Notes under the pieces: model-generated
Databases searched by the model: none
What the model was told of the DNA's origin: nothing
The model's input: the letters and a program-made list of their open reading frames with translations, nothing else
DNA from: Virgibacillus_P tibetensis
GTDB lineage: Bacteria > Bacillota > Bacilli > Bacillales > Amphibacillaceae
Length of the DNA: 64,000 bases
Reading direction: 5' to 3'
Assembly (NCBI RefSeq): GCF_036026595.1
Contig: NZ_JARZFX010000001.1
Location: 62,001-126,000 of the forward strand
Shown here: positions 44,739 through 54,029 of the stretch, piece after piece
How positions within the stretch are numbered: the stretch's first letter is position 1
Layout: each line of letters opens with the position of its first letter
Translations under genes and position numbers: made by a program

Positions 44739-45129
44739 CAATACTTGTTAATAATAGTTGGTTAATTGGGTGTTTCCATTCTATTTTTGCATGTGGATAG
44801 CGAATAAGAATCTCATTTTCCAAAAAATATAAATCATCTCTGGTAAGCCCACGTAAATCTAAAGGATCAGTAACTACAACATGTATGTTTACTACTTCAA
44901 ATGAATTCTCAGTTGCTCCAAGGTATTTTTCCCCTTCAAATAGGCATCCTTTGTATACAAACTGAAAATTCTTTTTACTATTATTCGGCTCATCTAAAAA
45001 ATAGAATTCGTGTGATGCTTTAGCAATCCGCAGGCGTCTTTGTGGGTTTCGATAATACTGAATCCAAGTGTAGACGAGGAGAGCTAGCGCAATAAGTATA
45101 AGTATACGGAACATAACTACTAATATCAT
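44734..45129 (-). CDS. ysdB: YsdB-like membrane-anchored protein
   Basis: 131 residues: N-terminal membrane helix (about 4-22), then a soluble domain with RNPQRRLRIAK, the FYFLDEPNNSKKNFQFVYKG stretch, FEGEKYLG and an acidic central part ending HAKIEWKHPI. These match my recollection of B. subtilis YsdB, a sigma-W regulon member of unknown role. ATG 45129 is about 11 bases from AGGAGACGG; in-frame TTG 45135 is closer to that site and ATG 45114 further. Confidence 0.75.
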   Translation of the reverse strand: MILVVMFRILILIALALLVYTWIQYYRNPQRRLRIAKASHEFYFLDEPNNSKKNFQFVYKGCLFEGEKYLGATENSFEVVNIHVVVTDPLDLRGLTRDDLYFLENEILIRYPHAKIEWKHPINQLLLTSID

Positions 45130-45247
45130 ACACAAACCGTCTCCTTGCTGCTTATTTTCTTATTCTACGTAGTAGTGCACGCATAGGTTTCATTCTTTTG
45201 GTTAATTCATGGTACAATTATAAAAAAAGAGGAAAGAGGTACATAAA

Positions 45248-45733
45248 TTGGATTGGACAACACTATACACCATGCAAGCACAATTAGATAAGTATATTGA
45301 AACAAAGAATAACTTAAATAGTAAGAGCGTCTTCCAGGAGAAATGTCTGGCATTACTTGTCGAGCTAGGTGAATTAGCTAATGAGACAAGGTGCTTTAAA
45401 TTCTGGAGCTCTAAATCCCGTAATGAAAAGCATGTCATTCTGGAAGAATACGTCGATGGTATTCATTTTATTTTATCATTAGGAATAGAAAAGGGACATC
45501 ATTACGTATCAAAATTCATACAAAGTACAAACTGTACGGAGACAGAACAATTTAATGAAGTGTTTGAAGGTTGTATTATGTTTAAGAAAGAACCAAATCA
45601 CAGGAACTACGAAAAGCTCTTTGAAAGCTACATTCAACTTGGAAATGTACTTGGCTTTACAGAAACAGAAATTCAAGAAGCTTACCTGAAAAAAAATGAA
45701 GTTAATTATGAGCGTCAGAATCAAGGTTATTAG
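45248..45733 (+). CDS. Dimeric all-alpha dUTP diphosphatase
   Basis: 161 residues of the dUTPase_2/MazG-like helical fold, not the trimeric beta-type. Metal-binding EKCLALLVELGELANE (about 35-50) and the second EEYVDGIHFILSLG motif (about 75-88) are intact. It hydrolyses dUTP to dUMP and keeps uracil out of DNA. The start is TTG 45248 with AAAGAGG upstream. B. subtilis has no gene of this type here. Confidence 0.88.
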   Translation: MDWTTLYTMQAQLDKYIETKNNLNSKSVFQEKCLALLVELGELANETRCFKFWSSKSRNEKHVILEEYVDGIHFILSLGIEKGHHYVSKFIQSTNCTETEQFNEVFEGCIMFKKEPNHRNYEKLFESYIQLGNVLGFTETEIQEAYLKKNEVNYERQNQGY

Positions 45734-45819
45734 AAAAGAGTTGCTCATCTAAATAGTTTGTTATTTCGCAAAAAGCAGTTATACTTGGTAATGTAAAGAA
45801 AAAGGAGGTTTTACTACAT

Positions 45820-46905
45820 ATGGAAAAATTAGATGAAACACTTACAATGTTAAAAGACTTAACGGATGCTAAAGGCATTCCTGGAAACGAAAGAGAAGCC
45901 AGAGATGTAATGGAGAAATACATTGCACCACACGCTGACGAGGTATTTACCGATAACCTCGGTAGTTTAATTGCTAAAAAAACAGGTAATGCAAATGGAC
46001 CTAAGATTATGGTAGCAGGTCACCTCGATGAAGTTGGATTTATGGTGACTAGAATAGATGATAACGGTTTTATTTATTTCCAGCCTGTAGGTGGTTGGTG
46101 GAATCAAGTAATGCTGGCTCAACGTGTTACAATTATGGGAAGTAAAGGCGACATAACGGGGGTTATTGGTTCAAAGCCACCACATATTCTCTCTGCAGAA
46201 GCACGTAAAAAACCGGTTGATATAAAAGATATGTTTATTGATATTGGTGCTTCCAGTAAGGAAGATGTGAGTGAGTTTGGTATTCGACCAGGTAATTCCA
46301 TCGTCCCTTATTTTGAATTTACACAAATGGTAAATGAGAAGATGCTACTAGCTAAAGCTTGGGACAATCGAATTGGTTGTGCGATTGCAATTGAGGTATT
46401 AAAGAAGCTAAAAGGGGTTGACCATCCAAACGTCATCTATGGGGTTGGAACTGTTCAGGAAGAGGTAGGATTAAGAGGTGCGCGTACCTCTGCACATACA
46501 ATTCAACCAGACATCGGCTTTGGAGTAGATGTAGGGATTGCAGGGGATACACCAGGTGTGTCTGATAAGGATGCGGATAGTAAATTGGGTAAAGGACCAC
46601 AAATTGTGCTTTATGATGCTTCCATGATTTCCCATAAGGGTGTACGTGATTTTATCTTACAGACCGCTGACGAGAATAATATCCCATATCAGTACACATC
46701 AATAGCTGGTGGGGGAACAGACTCAGGATCAATTCACCTAACAGCAAATGGGGTGCCGTCATTATCCATTACAGTTGCGACTCGTTATATCCATTCACAT
46801 GCAGCGATTTTACATCGTGATGATTTCGAAAACGCAGTGAAGTTAATTGTAGAAGCGGTTAAAAAGTTGGATGCAGATAAAGTAAAAGAGATTGTATTGG
46901 CTTAA
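45820..46905 (+). CDS. ysdC: M42-family aminopeptidase YsdC
   Basis: 361 residues, cytoplasmic. Metal ligands and catalytic residues of M42 peptidases: AGHLDEVGFMV (His near 68), the AKAWDNRIGCA Asp near 180, TVQEEVGLRGA (catalytic and ligand Glu), FGVDVGIAGDTP and the final THSH-like RYIHSHAAIL. It trims N-terminal residues from peptides; relatives were long misannotated as endoglucanase. ATG follows AAAGGAGG. Same location as B. subtilis ysdC. Confidence 0.95.
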   Translation: MEKLDETLTMLKDLTDAKGIPGNEREARDVMEKYIAPHADEVFTDNLGSLIAKKTGNANGPKIMVAGHLDEVGFMVTRIDDNGFIYFQPVGGWWNQVMLAQRVTIMGSKGDITGVIGSKPPHILSAEARKKPVDIKDMFIDIGASSKEDVSEFGIRPGNSIVPYFEFTQMVNEKMLLAKAWDNRIGCAIAIEVLKKLKGVDHPNVIYGVGTVQEEVGLRGARTSAHTIQPDIGFGVDVGIAGDTPGVSDKDADSKLGKGPQIVLYDASMISHKGVRDFILQTADENNIPYQYTSIAGGGTDSGSIHLTANGVPSLSITVATRYIHSHAAILHRDDFENAVKLIVEAVKKLDADKVKEIVLA

Positions 46906-46947
46906 GCTACAAAACACTCTTATGCTTTATTTACACTTGGAAAATAC

Positions 46948-46985
46948 AAAAGGTTGTCTCATAGCACTCGAGACAACCTTTTTAT
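46948..46985. terminator. Bidirectional terminator between ysdC and the lytic transglycosylase gene
   Basis: AAAAGGTTGTCTC pairs with GAGACAACCTTTTT across a 9-base loop. Confidence 0.92.
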
Positions 46986-46993
46986 TTATTTAT

Positions 46994-47623
46994 TTATGTT
47001 AAATAGGAACCCATTACTTTTTTTACATAGTTTTGTGTTTCATTAAATGGCGGAATACCTTGATACTTATCAACGTTTCCAGGACCGGCATTATAAGCTG
47101 CTAAAGCAAGTTCTATATTCCCGTTATACCGATTGAGCATTTGACTTAAGTACTTTGAACCACCATCAATATTCTGTTTCGTATTATAGGGATCAGTAAC
47201 CCCTAAACCTTTGGCAGTTGCAGGCATTAATTGCATTAATCCTTGTGCACCAGCACTACTTCTAGCACGTGCATTATAGTTCGATTCGGTCTTGATAACA
47301 GAATGAATGAGCTTCTCACTTATTCCGTATTTACTGGCTGCTTCTGTTATATGGGCATCCAAGCTAGTTGAAGGTGCAGTCCCAGTGTTTGAATCTGCAA
47401 ATGTACTTAAAGCAGCAGAATTGACACCATTCCTATTATTTTTGTACGTATTTGTCGATTCACTTGTCATATTAAAAGCTGAAGCAGCATTTATTTTGTC
47501 TTGAAGTAATTGTTTAAACGCCAAATCAACCATTGGGGAGTGGCTTGACAATGAATTACTATTGGATGTCAGTATCGACATTGCTTGTTGCTGTATCATA
47601 TATTGCAGTTCTCTGATTTCCAT
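46994..47623 (-). CDS. Lytic transglycosylase, SLT domain
   Basis: 209 residues: an N-terminal low-complexity region rich in Ser/Asn/Thr (about 1-90) and a C-terminal SLT domain (about 92-205) with catalytic Glu in IKTESNYNARARSSAGAQGLMQLMPATA and ALAAYNAGPGNV. No signal peptide or membrane helix is visible, as in B. subtilis CwlQ/YjbJ, so export route and timing are unclear. ATG follows AAAGGGGGG. Confidence 0.9.
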   Translation of the reverse strand: MEIRELQYMIQQQAMSILTSNSNSLSSHSPMVDLAFKQLLQDKINAASAFNMTSESTNTYKNNRNGVNSAALSTFADSNTGTAPSTSLDAHITEAASKYGISEKLIHSVIKTESNYNARARSSAGAQGLMQLMPATAKGLGVTDPYNTKQNIDGGSKYLSQMLNRYNGNIELALAAYNAGPGNVDKYQGIPPFNETQNYVKKVMGSYLT

Positions 47624-47688
47624 TTAAAACCCCCCTTTGTACGTTTATTAATAGTTTACTGTTATTTTGGTAAATAGGCAATATAAAC

Positions 47689-48360
47689 TTAAAATGTAAT
47701 GACTTCTTTTCCAGATGATATTAAAAGTTCATTATAGAAAGGATCCTCACCTATGCATACTACTCTGTTGCACAAGTTGATAATCTCATCCATATCATGA
47801 GAAGTATAAATAATTATCTTGTCTTTCCTGGCTGCTTGCTCTTTTAAATACAAGCCAATTTCTTTTCTTGATTTCAGATCGATTCCAACGGTAGGTTCAT
47901 CTAATAATAAAAGTTGAGGGTTATGAATTAAACTGATTGCTAAGTTTAATTTACGTTTCATACCTCCTGATAAAGTCTTAACTGGTTCCTTCCATTTTTT
48001 TAGATTCATATCCAGGCACAATTGATGCAGCTGCTCTTTAGTTTGTCTGTTCCATGATAATTTCTCAAAGAAAACCATATTCTCTTCCACAGTAAATTCT
48101 TCCCAGATTGCTATATCTTGAGGAACAAAGCCAATTCTCTTACGAATATATTTTTTATCTTTGCTATACATTTTTTCTTCAAAGCTAATACTGCCTTTTG
48201 TAGGATTCTGTAAAGTTGCCAGTATATGAAGTAAGGTTGATTTACCTGCTCCGTTTTCTCCGACAAGCCCAATAATTTCTCCAGGTTGTACCGAAAATGA
48301 AATGTCCTTTAGAATAGTTTTCTTTCCATACAATTTTGATAGTGAACTTACATTAAGCAT
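47689..48360 (-). CDS. ABC transporter ATP-binding protein
   Basis: 223 residues, a single nucleotide-binding domain: Walker A GENGAGKSTLL (about 34-44), Q-loop in FVPQDI, signature LSGGMKRKLNL (about 130), Walker B LLLLDEPTVGID (about 150) and switch His in YTSHDMDE. Nat/CcmA-like export type. It is the last gene of a four-gene minus-strand operon and overlaps the second permease by 8 bases. Confidence 0.93.
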   Translation of the reverse strand: MLNVSSLSKLYGKKTILKDISFSVQPGEIIGLVGENGAGKSTLLHILATLQNPTKGSISFEEKMYSKDKKYIRKRIGFVPQDIAIWEEFTVEENMVFFEKLSWNRQTKEQLHQLCLDMNLKKWKEPVKTLSGGMKRKLNLAISLIHNPQLLLLDEPTVGIDLKSRKEIGLYLKEQAARKDKIIIYTSHDMDEIINLCNRVVCIGEDPFYNELLISSGKEVITF

Positions 48361-49483
48361 CGGATTTGTCTCTCCTTACAAACCATATTGAGATAAGCAT
48401 AATAAAAAGGTATAACCAAAGATTGCTAATCTTACCTGATAAGAAAGGAAGGATGGGATTAACTAGCTCCAGCCAAGTAAACCTATTAGTAATACCATCA
48501 ACTGGAAGGATTGCTCCGCTGGAAATTGCAATCAGCAAAGTGAGCGCAAAAGACACACTGTAAAATAACTGTAAATTGTTAAATTGCATTGCTACTATTA
48601 AAGCTCCTGTATTTAGTGTGAGTCGTAGGGACAGCAATGCTCCAATCAGTTGTAAGTTAACTGGTTCACCAAGATAAAATGCAAAAACACCTGCAGCTAA
48701 AAGGTCGAATAAAAATAATAGAACAGTATAGAACAATGTGTTTTCTAAGCTGTAACGTTTAAAAGAAATGCGTGTGAACATAAAGCGCGAACGTAGACCC
48801 GATCTGCTTTCTTTAATAAACCAATCAAATAATAACAATGTCGATAAAATACTGAAGACGGCATAAAGCCCCCATGTTTTCCACACTGTAACCTCATCTT
48901 GATCAATTGAATCAGTATGTAAGAAATTAAAGGTAGTCCGCAGCAAGTTTTCTTCGGCTTCAATTTGCCTGCTCTTTTCGACAACTTCATCCCAAGTCCA
49001 TTGTAAATGAGGGTTGTACTCCTCGCTTAAATTCTTTACAGTAAATGCTGCTTTAGATCTTCCGGTATCCTTTTGAGCAAATGAAATAATCATTTCTGAC
49101 ACCGGTGTATATGCTAAGGATAAATCTGATTTATAGCTGGTTATTAAGCGATTTCTGCTGCCTCTTTTAACCTGTTCTTCATATCCATTACGAATTATAA
49201 AAACACTGTCTAGTTCGTGTTTTTCGAGTTTGTGCAGTGCATCCTCCTCAGTTGTCTCATCGACTCTTATTAATGGTGTTTGTCTGATGGATTCAACAAG
49301 ATTAGCTGCAAGCAGTGTCTCATCTTCTACAACAATACCTACTGGTACTTTGCTGTCCTCCTGTATTGCCGTCGTCACATTAATAATGCTGACCGTACCA
49401 AAAATGGGAAGAATCAGCCAGAAAAGCATGGTTATCCATTGTTTCTTCCAGTGAATAAAGCGTGTTAGTAAACTATTCATCAT
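48353..49483 (-). CDS. ABC-2-type permease (second subunit)
   Basis: 376 residues. Membrane helix near the N-terminus (about 17-37), a large extracytoplasmic domain (about 40-205, IIRNGYEEQVKRGSRNR), then about five to six helices in the C-terminal half. This is the YhgE/ABC2_membrane_3-like exporter layout. It overlaps both neighbours (4 bases with the first permease, 8 with the ATPase), so strict co-translation is likely. Confidence 0.85.
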   Translation of the reverse strand: MMNSLLTRFIHWKKQWITMLFWLILPIFGTVSIINVTTAIQEDSKVPVGIVVEDETLLAANLVESIRQTPLIRVDETTEEDALHKLEKHELDSVFIIRNGYEEQVKRGSRNRLITSYKSDLSLAYTPVSEMIISFAQKDTGRSKAAFTVKNLSEEYNPHLQWTWDEVVEKSRQIEAEENLLRTTFNFLHTDSIDQDEVTVWKTWGLYAVFSILSTLLLFDWFIKESRSGLRSRFMFTRISFKRYSLENTLFYTVLLFLFDLLAAGVFAFYLGEPVNLQLIGALLSLRLTLNTGALIVAMQFNNLQLFYSVSFALTLLIAISSGAILPVDGITNRFTWLELVNPILPFLSGKISNLWLYLFIMLISIWFVRRDKSDA

Positions 49484-50703
49484 TCCTCTAAGCGCTCCTT
49501 CCCTAATGAAAGGCCAATGAGCAGCAACAGACCAACCATGTTCATTAGTACTAATGGTGTATAGTCGGCATATAAACGGTTGTTAAGGATAATTTCATGT
49601 AACCAGCGAAATCCTTCATTTGAAAAGCTATATAGCAGCAATTCCTGTAGCTTTAAAGGGAAATATATAACAGGAATAAATGCGCCACTTATCAGCAGTA
49701 CTCCTCCTGTAAATAATGATTGACCTAATAAACGTAATTTTTTGGAAGGGATAAGGGTTTCAATAATAGCCAAGCATAGGAGCAATAAAATACTGTAAAG
49801 TGAAATGACAGCTCCAATTCTTGTGAAATCATACTTATATAAATCCCAATCCAACACATGCTGCAAGATAGCAAAGGAACCTGCAGATAAAATAGAAACA
49901 GCCACCAAAGTAACAATTATTCTTGCAATGATTTGTTGAATGTCAGTTACTCCATAAAGTTTCATTCTATGTTTCATACGCAATTCATTTTCTTTGTATA
50001 AAAAAGTATAGACAGCAAGAAGCCATATACTAATTACAATAAACCAGCTAGCCATAGCATAATAGTCAATAGGCGATGAGGTAACTTGATTTGTTATTTG
50101 AAGCTCATTGATAACCCTATCTTTGCCAATTGTATAAAAAAGAAATTCCTGAAACTGTTCAAATAACAGATCGTTTCGCGCCTCATTTTCAATTGATAGT
50201 GCTTTGGCATAATGATTGATTGTGAGAATATTTGCCTGAGATGCACGAATATGTCTGGTTACGCTATCAATTAGTTCTTTTATTATCCGGCTTTGCATTG
50301 GTTGGCTAGGGTTTCCTATGACAGCTAACTCACTAGAGTGCCCTTGATATAAACTCTCTGTTATTCCTTCTGGTAAGACTATGTATGAACTTAACTCATT
50401 CATTTGAATTGCTGTTTTGGCTTTGCTTTCTTCCATGCTATGTATTTGAATATAAGTACCCATTTGAGCTGATTCATTAATTAAATCAACTACCATTTGT
50501 GTCTCGGCTGTTTGGTCTGCATCAATTAAGCCTACCTGTATCACATTCTTATCAGAAGGTGAGAAGAGAGCAATGAGAATAGTTACAATCAGGCCAACTA
50601 TTATAATTGGAAAAAGTAAAAGAAGAGGAAGTGAGAGCCACTTCCTCTGGAGTTGCATAGAATTACTTTTTATAAATATTAATATCTTTGTTATGAAATG
50701 CAT
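49480..50703 (-). CDS. ABC-2-type permease (first subunit)
   Basis: 407 residues with the same plan as the neighbouring permease: N-terminal helix (about 27-50), extracytoplasmic domain (about 55-215) and six C-terminal helices. The two permeases probably form a heterodimer. ATG 50703 follows GGAAGTG; an in-frame ATG at 50721 has no ribosome site. The motif YTFLYKENELRMKHRMKLYG at the cytoplasmic elbow is typical of linearmycin-type and Nat-type exporters. Confidence 0.82.
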   Translation of the reverse strand: MHFITKILIFIKSNSMQLQRKWLSLPLLLLFPIIIVGLIVTILIALFSPSDKNVIQVGLIDADQTAETQMVVDLINESAQMGTYIQIHSMEESKAKTAIQMNELSSYIVLPEGITESLYQGHSSELAVIGNPSQPMQSRIIKELIDSVTRHIRASQANILTINHYAKALSIENEARNDLLFEQFQEFLFYTIGKDRVINELQITNQVTSSPIDYYAMASWFIVISIWLLAVYTFLYKENELRMKHRMKLYGVTDIQQIIARIIVTLVAVSILSAGSFAILQHVLDWDLYKYDFTRIGAVISLYSILLLLCLAIIETLIPSKKLRLLGQSLFTGGVLLISGAFIPVIYFPLKLQELLLYSFSNEGFRWLHEIILNNRLYADYTPLVLMNMVGLLLLIGLSLGKERLEE

Positions 50704-50751
50704 CTTAGCACTTCCATTCATGTGAGGTGTATATAAACATTACTTAGAGTA

Positions 50752-52335
50752 CTAAAATCCTCCACTTCCAGCCAGGATTCCAAACATCCATTGTTGGAAT
50801 TGCGGTGTAACTTCAAGCTCCATGTACTCCATTAATTCATTAACATTCATCTTACCTAAGTCCTTTACATTATCTTCCTCAGGCATATCCACTTGAGATA
50901 TTGTTTTCCCATCTACCATGATATAAAGAGCAAACATGTTCTGATCGATATCCGGGCTTTCAACAGACAAATTATGCTCAGAACTCATTTGATCCTTATC
51001 ATAAGAAAAATTACCATTCCAGATCAGACTACCGGCAGCAAATGTATCGTTCATTGTGAAAACTCTTTCAAAATCACGGGTTCCATTATTTAGTGACTCT
51101 GTACCTCCATAGGAAAGCTCCATATCTTCTACTGTTAGTTTAATAGAATCTTGAGCTTGATTATCTTCCCATGATAGATCGCCTGCGATGGTTAGTGTGC
51201 CTTCATCGTAGCTATCAGAGAAGCCTATGTCATAATTGAAGAATTGATGTCCGTTTGTTAGTAATTGTGTTGCATCCACAGAGAAGCTTACCAGGTCGTC
51301 AGCTGAGGGGCCCATTTCGATATGGAACTCACGCTGTGCAATTAAATCGTCATAAACCCAAATTGCAGAAGTTAATCCATTAGGAATGTGAAAATTATCG
51401 ACTTCTTCTTTTGCTTCAGCCATTGCTGCTTCAAAATCATTGATTACTTGGTCAATTTCACTTTCCATAGGGCCTCCACCAAACTGTGGAAATGCAAATT
51501 GATCTCGAATTAATTCTTTTAGTTTTTCATCTTTTTGCATTTTATCAAATACTTTTGTTGCCAACTCTTTTAGCTGCTGTTCGGTAAGGTGCATTGTAAT
51601 CTTTTCTGTATTGAGTGATTCATCATTGACCTGAATCGTATCATCGGAACTCTCAAAAGCACTTTCTGGTAACTCATTATAAATCATTTCCACATATTCT
51701 TCTTCAAAATATTCCAGATCATCTTCTGATAGGAATCCAGTTGATCCTTCAAATATCTCCTCTAAATTTAGTGATTCGTCACCAGTAAATGATTGAGGAT
51801 CAAGCTCATGCAGCAACGTACCAAAGTCCTCGTCTTTAAGCTGCAGTAACTCATTGATAAAAGGTAATCCTACCATAATTTTATCGGCCGTTAAATAGAG
51901 GTTGATTCCATCAATTTCCAAGCCGCCGAAATTTGCCTTCAATTCAGTTGCCATGTGTTTATTTTCCATATCTGTTGCACTTGTTAAAGTGACTGTGGAG
52001 TTATTAATGATTTGAGATGGGTCCATCCCCAATCCTCCCGCTGTGATGCCACTAGGATCATTGTACTCTGCTGATAACTCGATAGCAGATTCAGTAGGGT
52101 TTTTCTCCGATTGTTCCAACCAATCTAATTCTGGCTGGTAGCGTTCTTCGAATTTATCTGTGATAAAATCAAAGGTGTTTTTCTCAGCTAAAAAGTACTT
52201 TTCTTTCTCTGAAATATTTAAAAATACAAAAGCTGCTGCACTGCCCCCAATAACTAGTACAGCTCCTATAATAACAGCAATCAGTCCCTTCGAAAATCCC
52301 TTTTTCTTCCCGCTATTGTTACTTGTTTGTTCCAT
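50752..52335 (-). CDS. Membrane-anchored extracytoplasmic protein of unknown function
   Basis: 527 residues: cytoplasmic leader rich in Lys (SGKKKGFSKG), one membrane helix (about 18-40), then a large acidic extracytoplasmic domain with repeated D/E and beta-rich stretches (DLSWEDNQAQDSIKLTVEDMEL-like). No lipobox. I recall similar proteins listed as a DUF family (DUF6583) beside ABC exporters but cannot verify that. ATG 52335 follows GAGAGGGG; 27 further codons upstream are not supported. It is the first gene of the ABC operon, about 50 bases before the first permease. Confidence 0.75.
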   Translation of the reverse strand: MEQTSNNSGKKKGFSKGLIAVIIGAVLVIGGSAAAFVFLNISEKEKYFLAEKNTFDFITDKFEERYQPELDWLEQSEKNPTESAIELSAEYNDPSGITAGGLGMDPSQIINNSTVTLTSATDMENKHMATELKANFGGLEIDGINLYLTADKIMVGLPFINELLQLKDEDFGTLLHELDPQSFTGDESLNLEEIFEGSTGFLSEDDLEYFEEEYVEMIYNELPESAFESSDDTIQVNDESLNTEKITMHLTEQQLKELATKVFDKMQKDEKLKELIRDQFAFPQFGGGPMESEIDQVINDFEAAMAEAKEEVDNFHIPNGLTSAIWVYDDLIAQREFHIEMGPSADDLVSFSVDATQLLTNGHQFFNYDIGFSDSYDEGTLTIAGDLSWEDNQAQDSIKLTVEDMELSYGGTESLNNGTRDFERVFTMNDTFAAGSLIWNGNFSYDKDQMSSEHNLSVESPDIDQNMFALYIMVDGKTISQVDMPEEDNVKDLGKMNVNELMEYMELEVTPQFQQWMFGILAGSGGF

Positions 52336-52640
52336 TTTATTTCCCCTCTCTGTTCTGTGCTCTTTAATTATATGTATTATGAATAATGGTATCTCATAAC
52401 AACAAGGCATCGGCATTATTTTATATCAATTAGTAATTTATAGTCAAATCGTGCTAGGTGCATATCTGAAAATACACACTATAAAAGGCTTCAAGTATCT
52501 TAAGTTCAAGAATAAAATATGAGTCTTTATAACTAAGTAACTAGTAATATATGGAATTATAAGTAAAGTATTCTCCTGTTTTAATAGATTTAAACATATG
52601 GTGCAGGAATTAATACCCATTTTAATAAATAATTTAAAAT
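52336..52640. other. Gene-free AT-rich stretch
   Basis: Apart from the ribosome site and presumed promoter of the minus-strand operon near 52340-52400, I see no gene, repeat or structured element in these 300 bases. The one long minus-strand frame crosses into the adjacent palindrome and has no ribosome site. Confidence 0.5.
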
Positions 52641-52645
52641 AAAGA

Positions 52646-52889
52646 AGAGGCTGAGACATAACTAAATGGGAAGAATGAGAATCCGAATAATTGGAACTTA
52701 GCGTAGGCAAAATACGCAGACTCCTGTGGGAACAGCACGAGCTGAAGATCCACTGTGTGAAGTGCTCTTCTTCACACAGTTAGCTGAAGCCGTGCCCACG
52801 GAAAGCGAAGTATTTTGCCGAAGCGGTACATTTGCTCAGGCATTGATGTTCGGATTTTCCTGAATAATTCCTCTTTTGTCCCAATCTCT
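52646..52889. repeat. Large palindromic intergenic element (MITE-like)
   Basis: A 244-base element folds on itself through nested arms in order: AGAGGCTGAGACA with TGTCCCAATCTCT, AATCCGAA/TTCGGATT, GGCAAAATAC/GTATTTTGCC, GTGGG..GCACG/CGTGCCCAC and a terminal ACTGTGTGAA/TTCACACAGT hairpin. It carries the blocks GACTCCTGTGGGAACAGCACGA and GCTGAAGCCGTGCCCACGGA, shared with the degenerate element at 38539. No open frame of note lies in it. Confidence 0.8.
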
Positions 52890-52912
52890 AAACGGGTTTA
52901 TATAGCTTGATG

Positions 52913-53137
52913 TTATTGTGGTTCAACTGTTTGCTTTACACCTTGCTCTAACGCGTCGACCATTTCCTGCCTTTCCCCTTCATCCGATTGGTTCCAGATT
53001 AATTCAAAGAGAACTCCTAAACCTGGCAGCATTTTTTCTTCTCCATTTTGTATGGCGTCCTCAATAGTTGCTTCCAACTGTTGCTGATCATTTGTTGCAA
53101 TATTTGACAAGATTGCTTTTCTTAAATTTAAATCCAT
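52913..53137 (-). CDS. sspI: Small acid-soluble spore protein SspI
   Basis: 74 residues, the SspI size, with DLNLRKAILSNI, EATIEDAIQNGEEKMLPGLGVLFELIW and a short tail. Made in the forespore under sigma-G in B. subtilis and packed in the spore core. ATG 53137 is set by GAGGTGAG; an in-frame GTG at 53146 would fall inside that site. Divergent from ysgA, as in B. subtilis. Confidence 0.95.
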   Translation of the reverse strand: MDLNLRKAILSNIATNDQQQLEATIEDAIQNGEEKMLPGLGVLFELIWNQSDEGERQEMVDALEQGVKQTVEPQ

Positions 53138-53239
53138 TAAACTCACCTCAATTATAAAATTTTTGCTAACGATAGTTTGACCTAGTTAAGTGAAAATATG
53201 TATGATGATAACTAAGAATATTAAATAAGGATGAAAAAG

Positions 53240-53977
53240 ATGATTACCTCTGTAAAAAATGAAAAAGTTAAGGCATTGCGAAAACTGCATAATAGAAAAG
53301 ATCGTTCCGACTCAGAAGTTTTTTTAATTGAAGGGTTTCATTTAGTTGAGGAAGCTTGTAAGAGTGACTGGACAGTAAAGGAAATTATTGTACAGCATGG
53401 TGTTGAAGCACCGAGGTGTTGTGAAGGTATTGCTGTGTTAGAAGTTAGCGATAATGTGTTTCAGCATATATCACAGACGAAAGCACCCCAGGGCATCGCT
53501 GCCGTATTATCAATGAAATACAACAACAAGAGCGCGGGAAGTCGTATATTGCTGATTGATTCCATACAGGATCCCGGCAATTTAGGAACAATAATTAGAA
53601 CAGCTGACGCAGCTGGGTTCGATGGCGTTGTTTTAGGACAGGGTACAGTTGATCTATATAATGATAAAGTAATCCGTTCATCTCAAGGATCGCTTTTCCA
53701 TATCCCCATACTCCATAGAAAGCTGCAAGATGAAATAGTTCTATTAAAGGAAAAGGGATTCAATATATGGGCGACTGCACTTGAGGATGCTAAGAAGTAC
53801 AGTGAAGTTGTGGTAAATGAGAAAGTGGCATTAATTGTAGGAAATGAAGGCGCAGGGGTTAAAAAAGAACTGTTGGAAACAGCTGATACTATAGTAAACA
53901 TCCCTATATACGGCAAAGCAGAATCACTTAATGTTAGTATAGCAGCAGGTATCTTAATGTATTACATAAGGAAGTAA
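53240..53977 (+). CDS. ysgA: SpoU/TrmH-family RNA 2'-O-methyltransferase YsgA
   Basis: 245 residues: N-terminal RNA-binding domain (VKNEKVKALRKLHNRKDR, about 4-70) and C-terminal knotted SpoU domain with the three motifs DPGNLGTIIRTADAAG (about 110), IVGNEGAG (about 195) and IPIYGKAESLNVSIAAGI (about 216). It methylates rRNA or tRNA; the target site is not known. ATG 53240 is 6 bases after AAGGATG; ATG 53231 lies within that site. Confidence 0.92.
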   Translation: MITSVKNEKVKALRKLHNRKDRSDSEVFLIEGFHLVEEACKSDWTVKEIIVQHGVEAPRCCEGIAVLEVSDNVFQHISQTKAPQGIAAVLSMKYNNKSAGSRILLIDSIQDPGNLGTIIRTADAAGFDGVVLGQGTVDLYNDKVIRSSQGSLFHIPILHRKLQDEIVLLKEKGFNIWATALEDAKKYSEVVVNEKVALIVGNEGAGVKKELLETADTIVNIPIYGKAESLNVSIAAGILMYYIRK

Positions 53978-53979
53978 AG

Positions 53980-54008
53980 TTGCAAGTAAAGAATAAATTA
54001 ACTATAAT
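53980..54008 (+). promoter_or_regulatory. Promoter of pheST
   Basis: TTGCAA, a 17-base spacer and TATAAT. It begins 3 bases after the ysgA stop, so pheST is independently transcribed. Confidence 0.8.
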
Positions 54009-54029
54009 ATATGTAATATTAATAAAGCT

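Noticed and set aside
52444..52710. 88-codon minus-strand frame upstream of the ABC operon
   Set aside because: Starts within the palindromic element, no ribosome site, composition of random AT-rich DNA.
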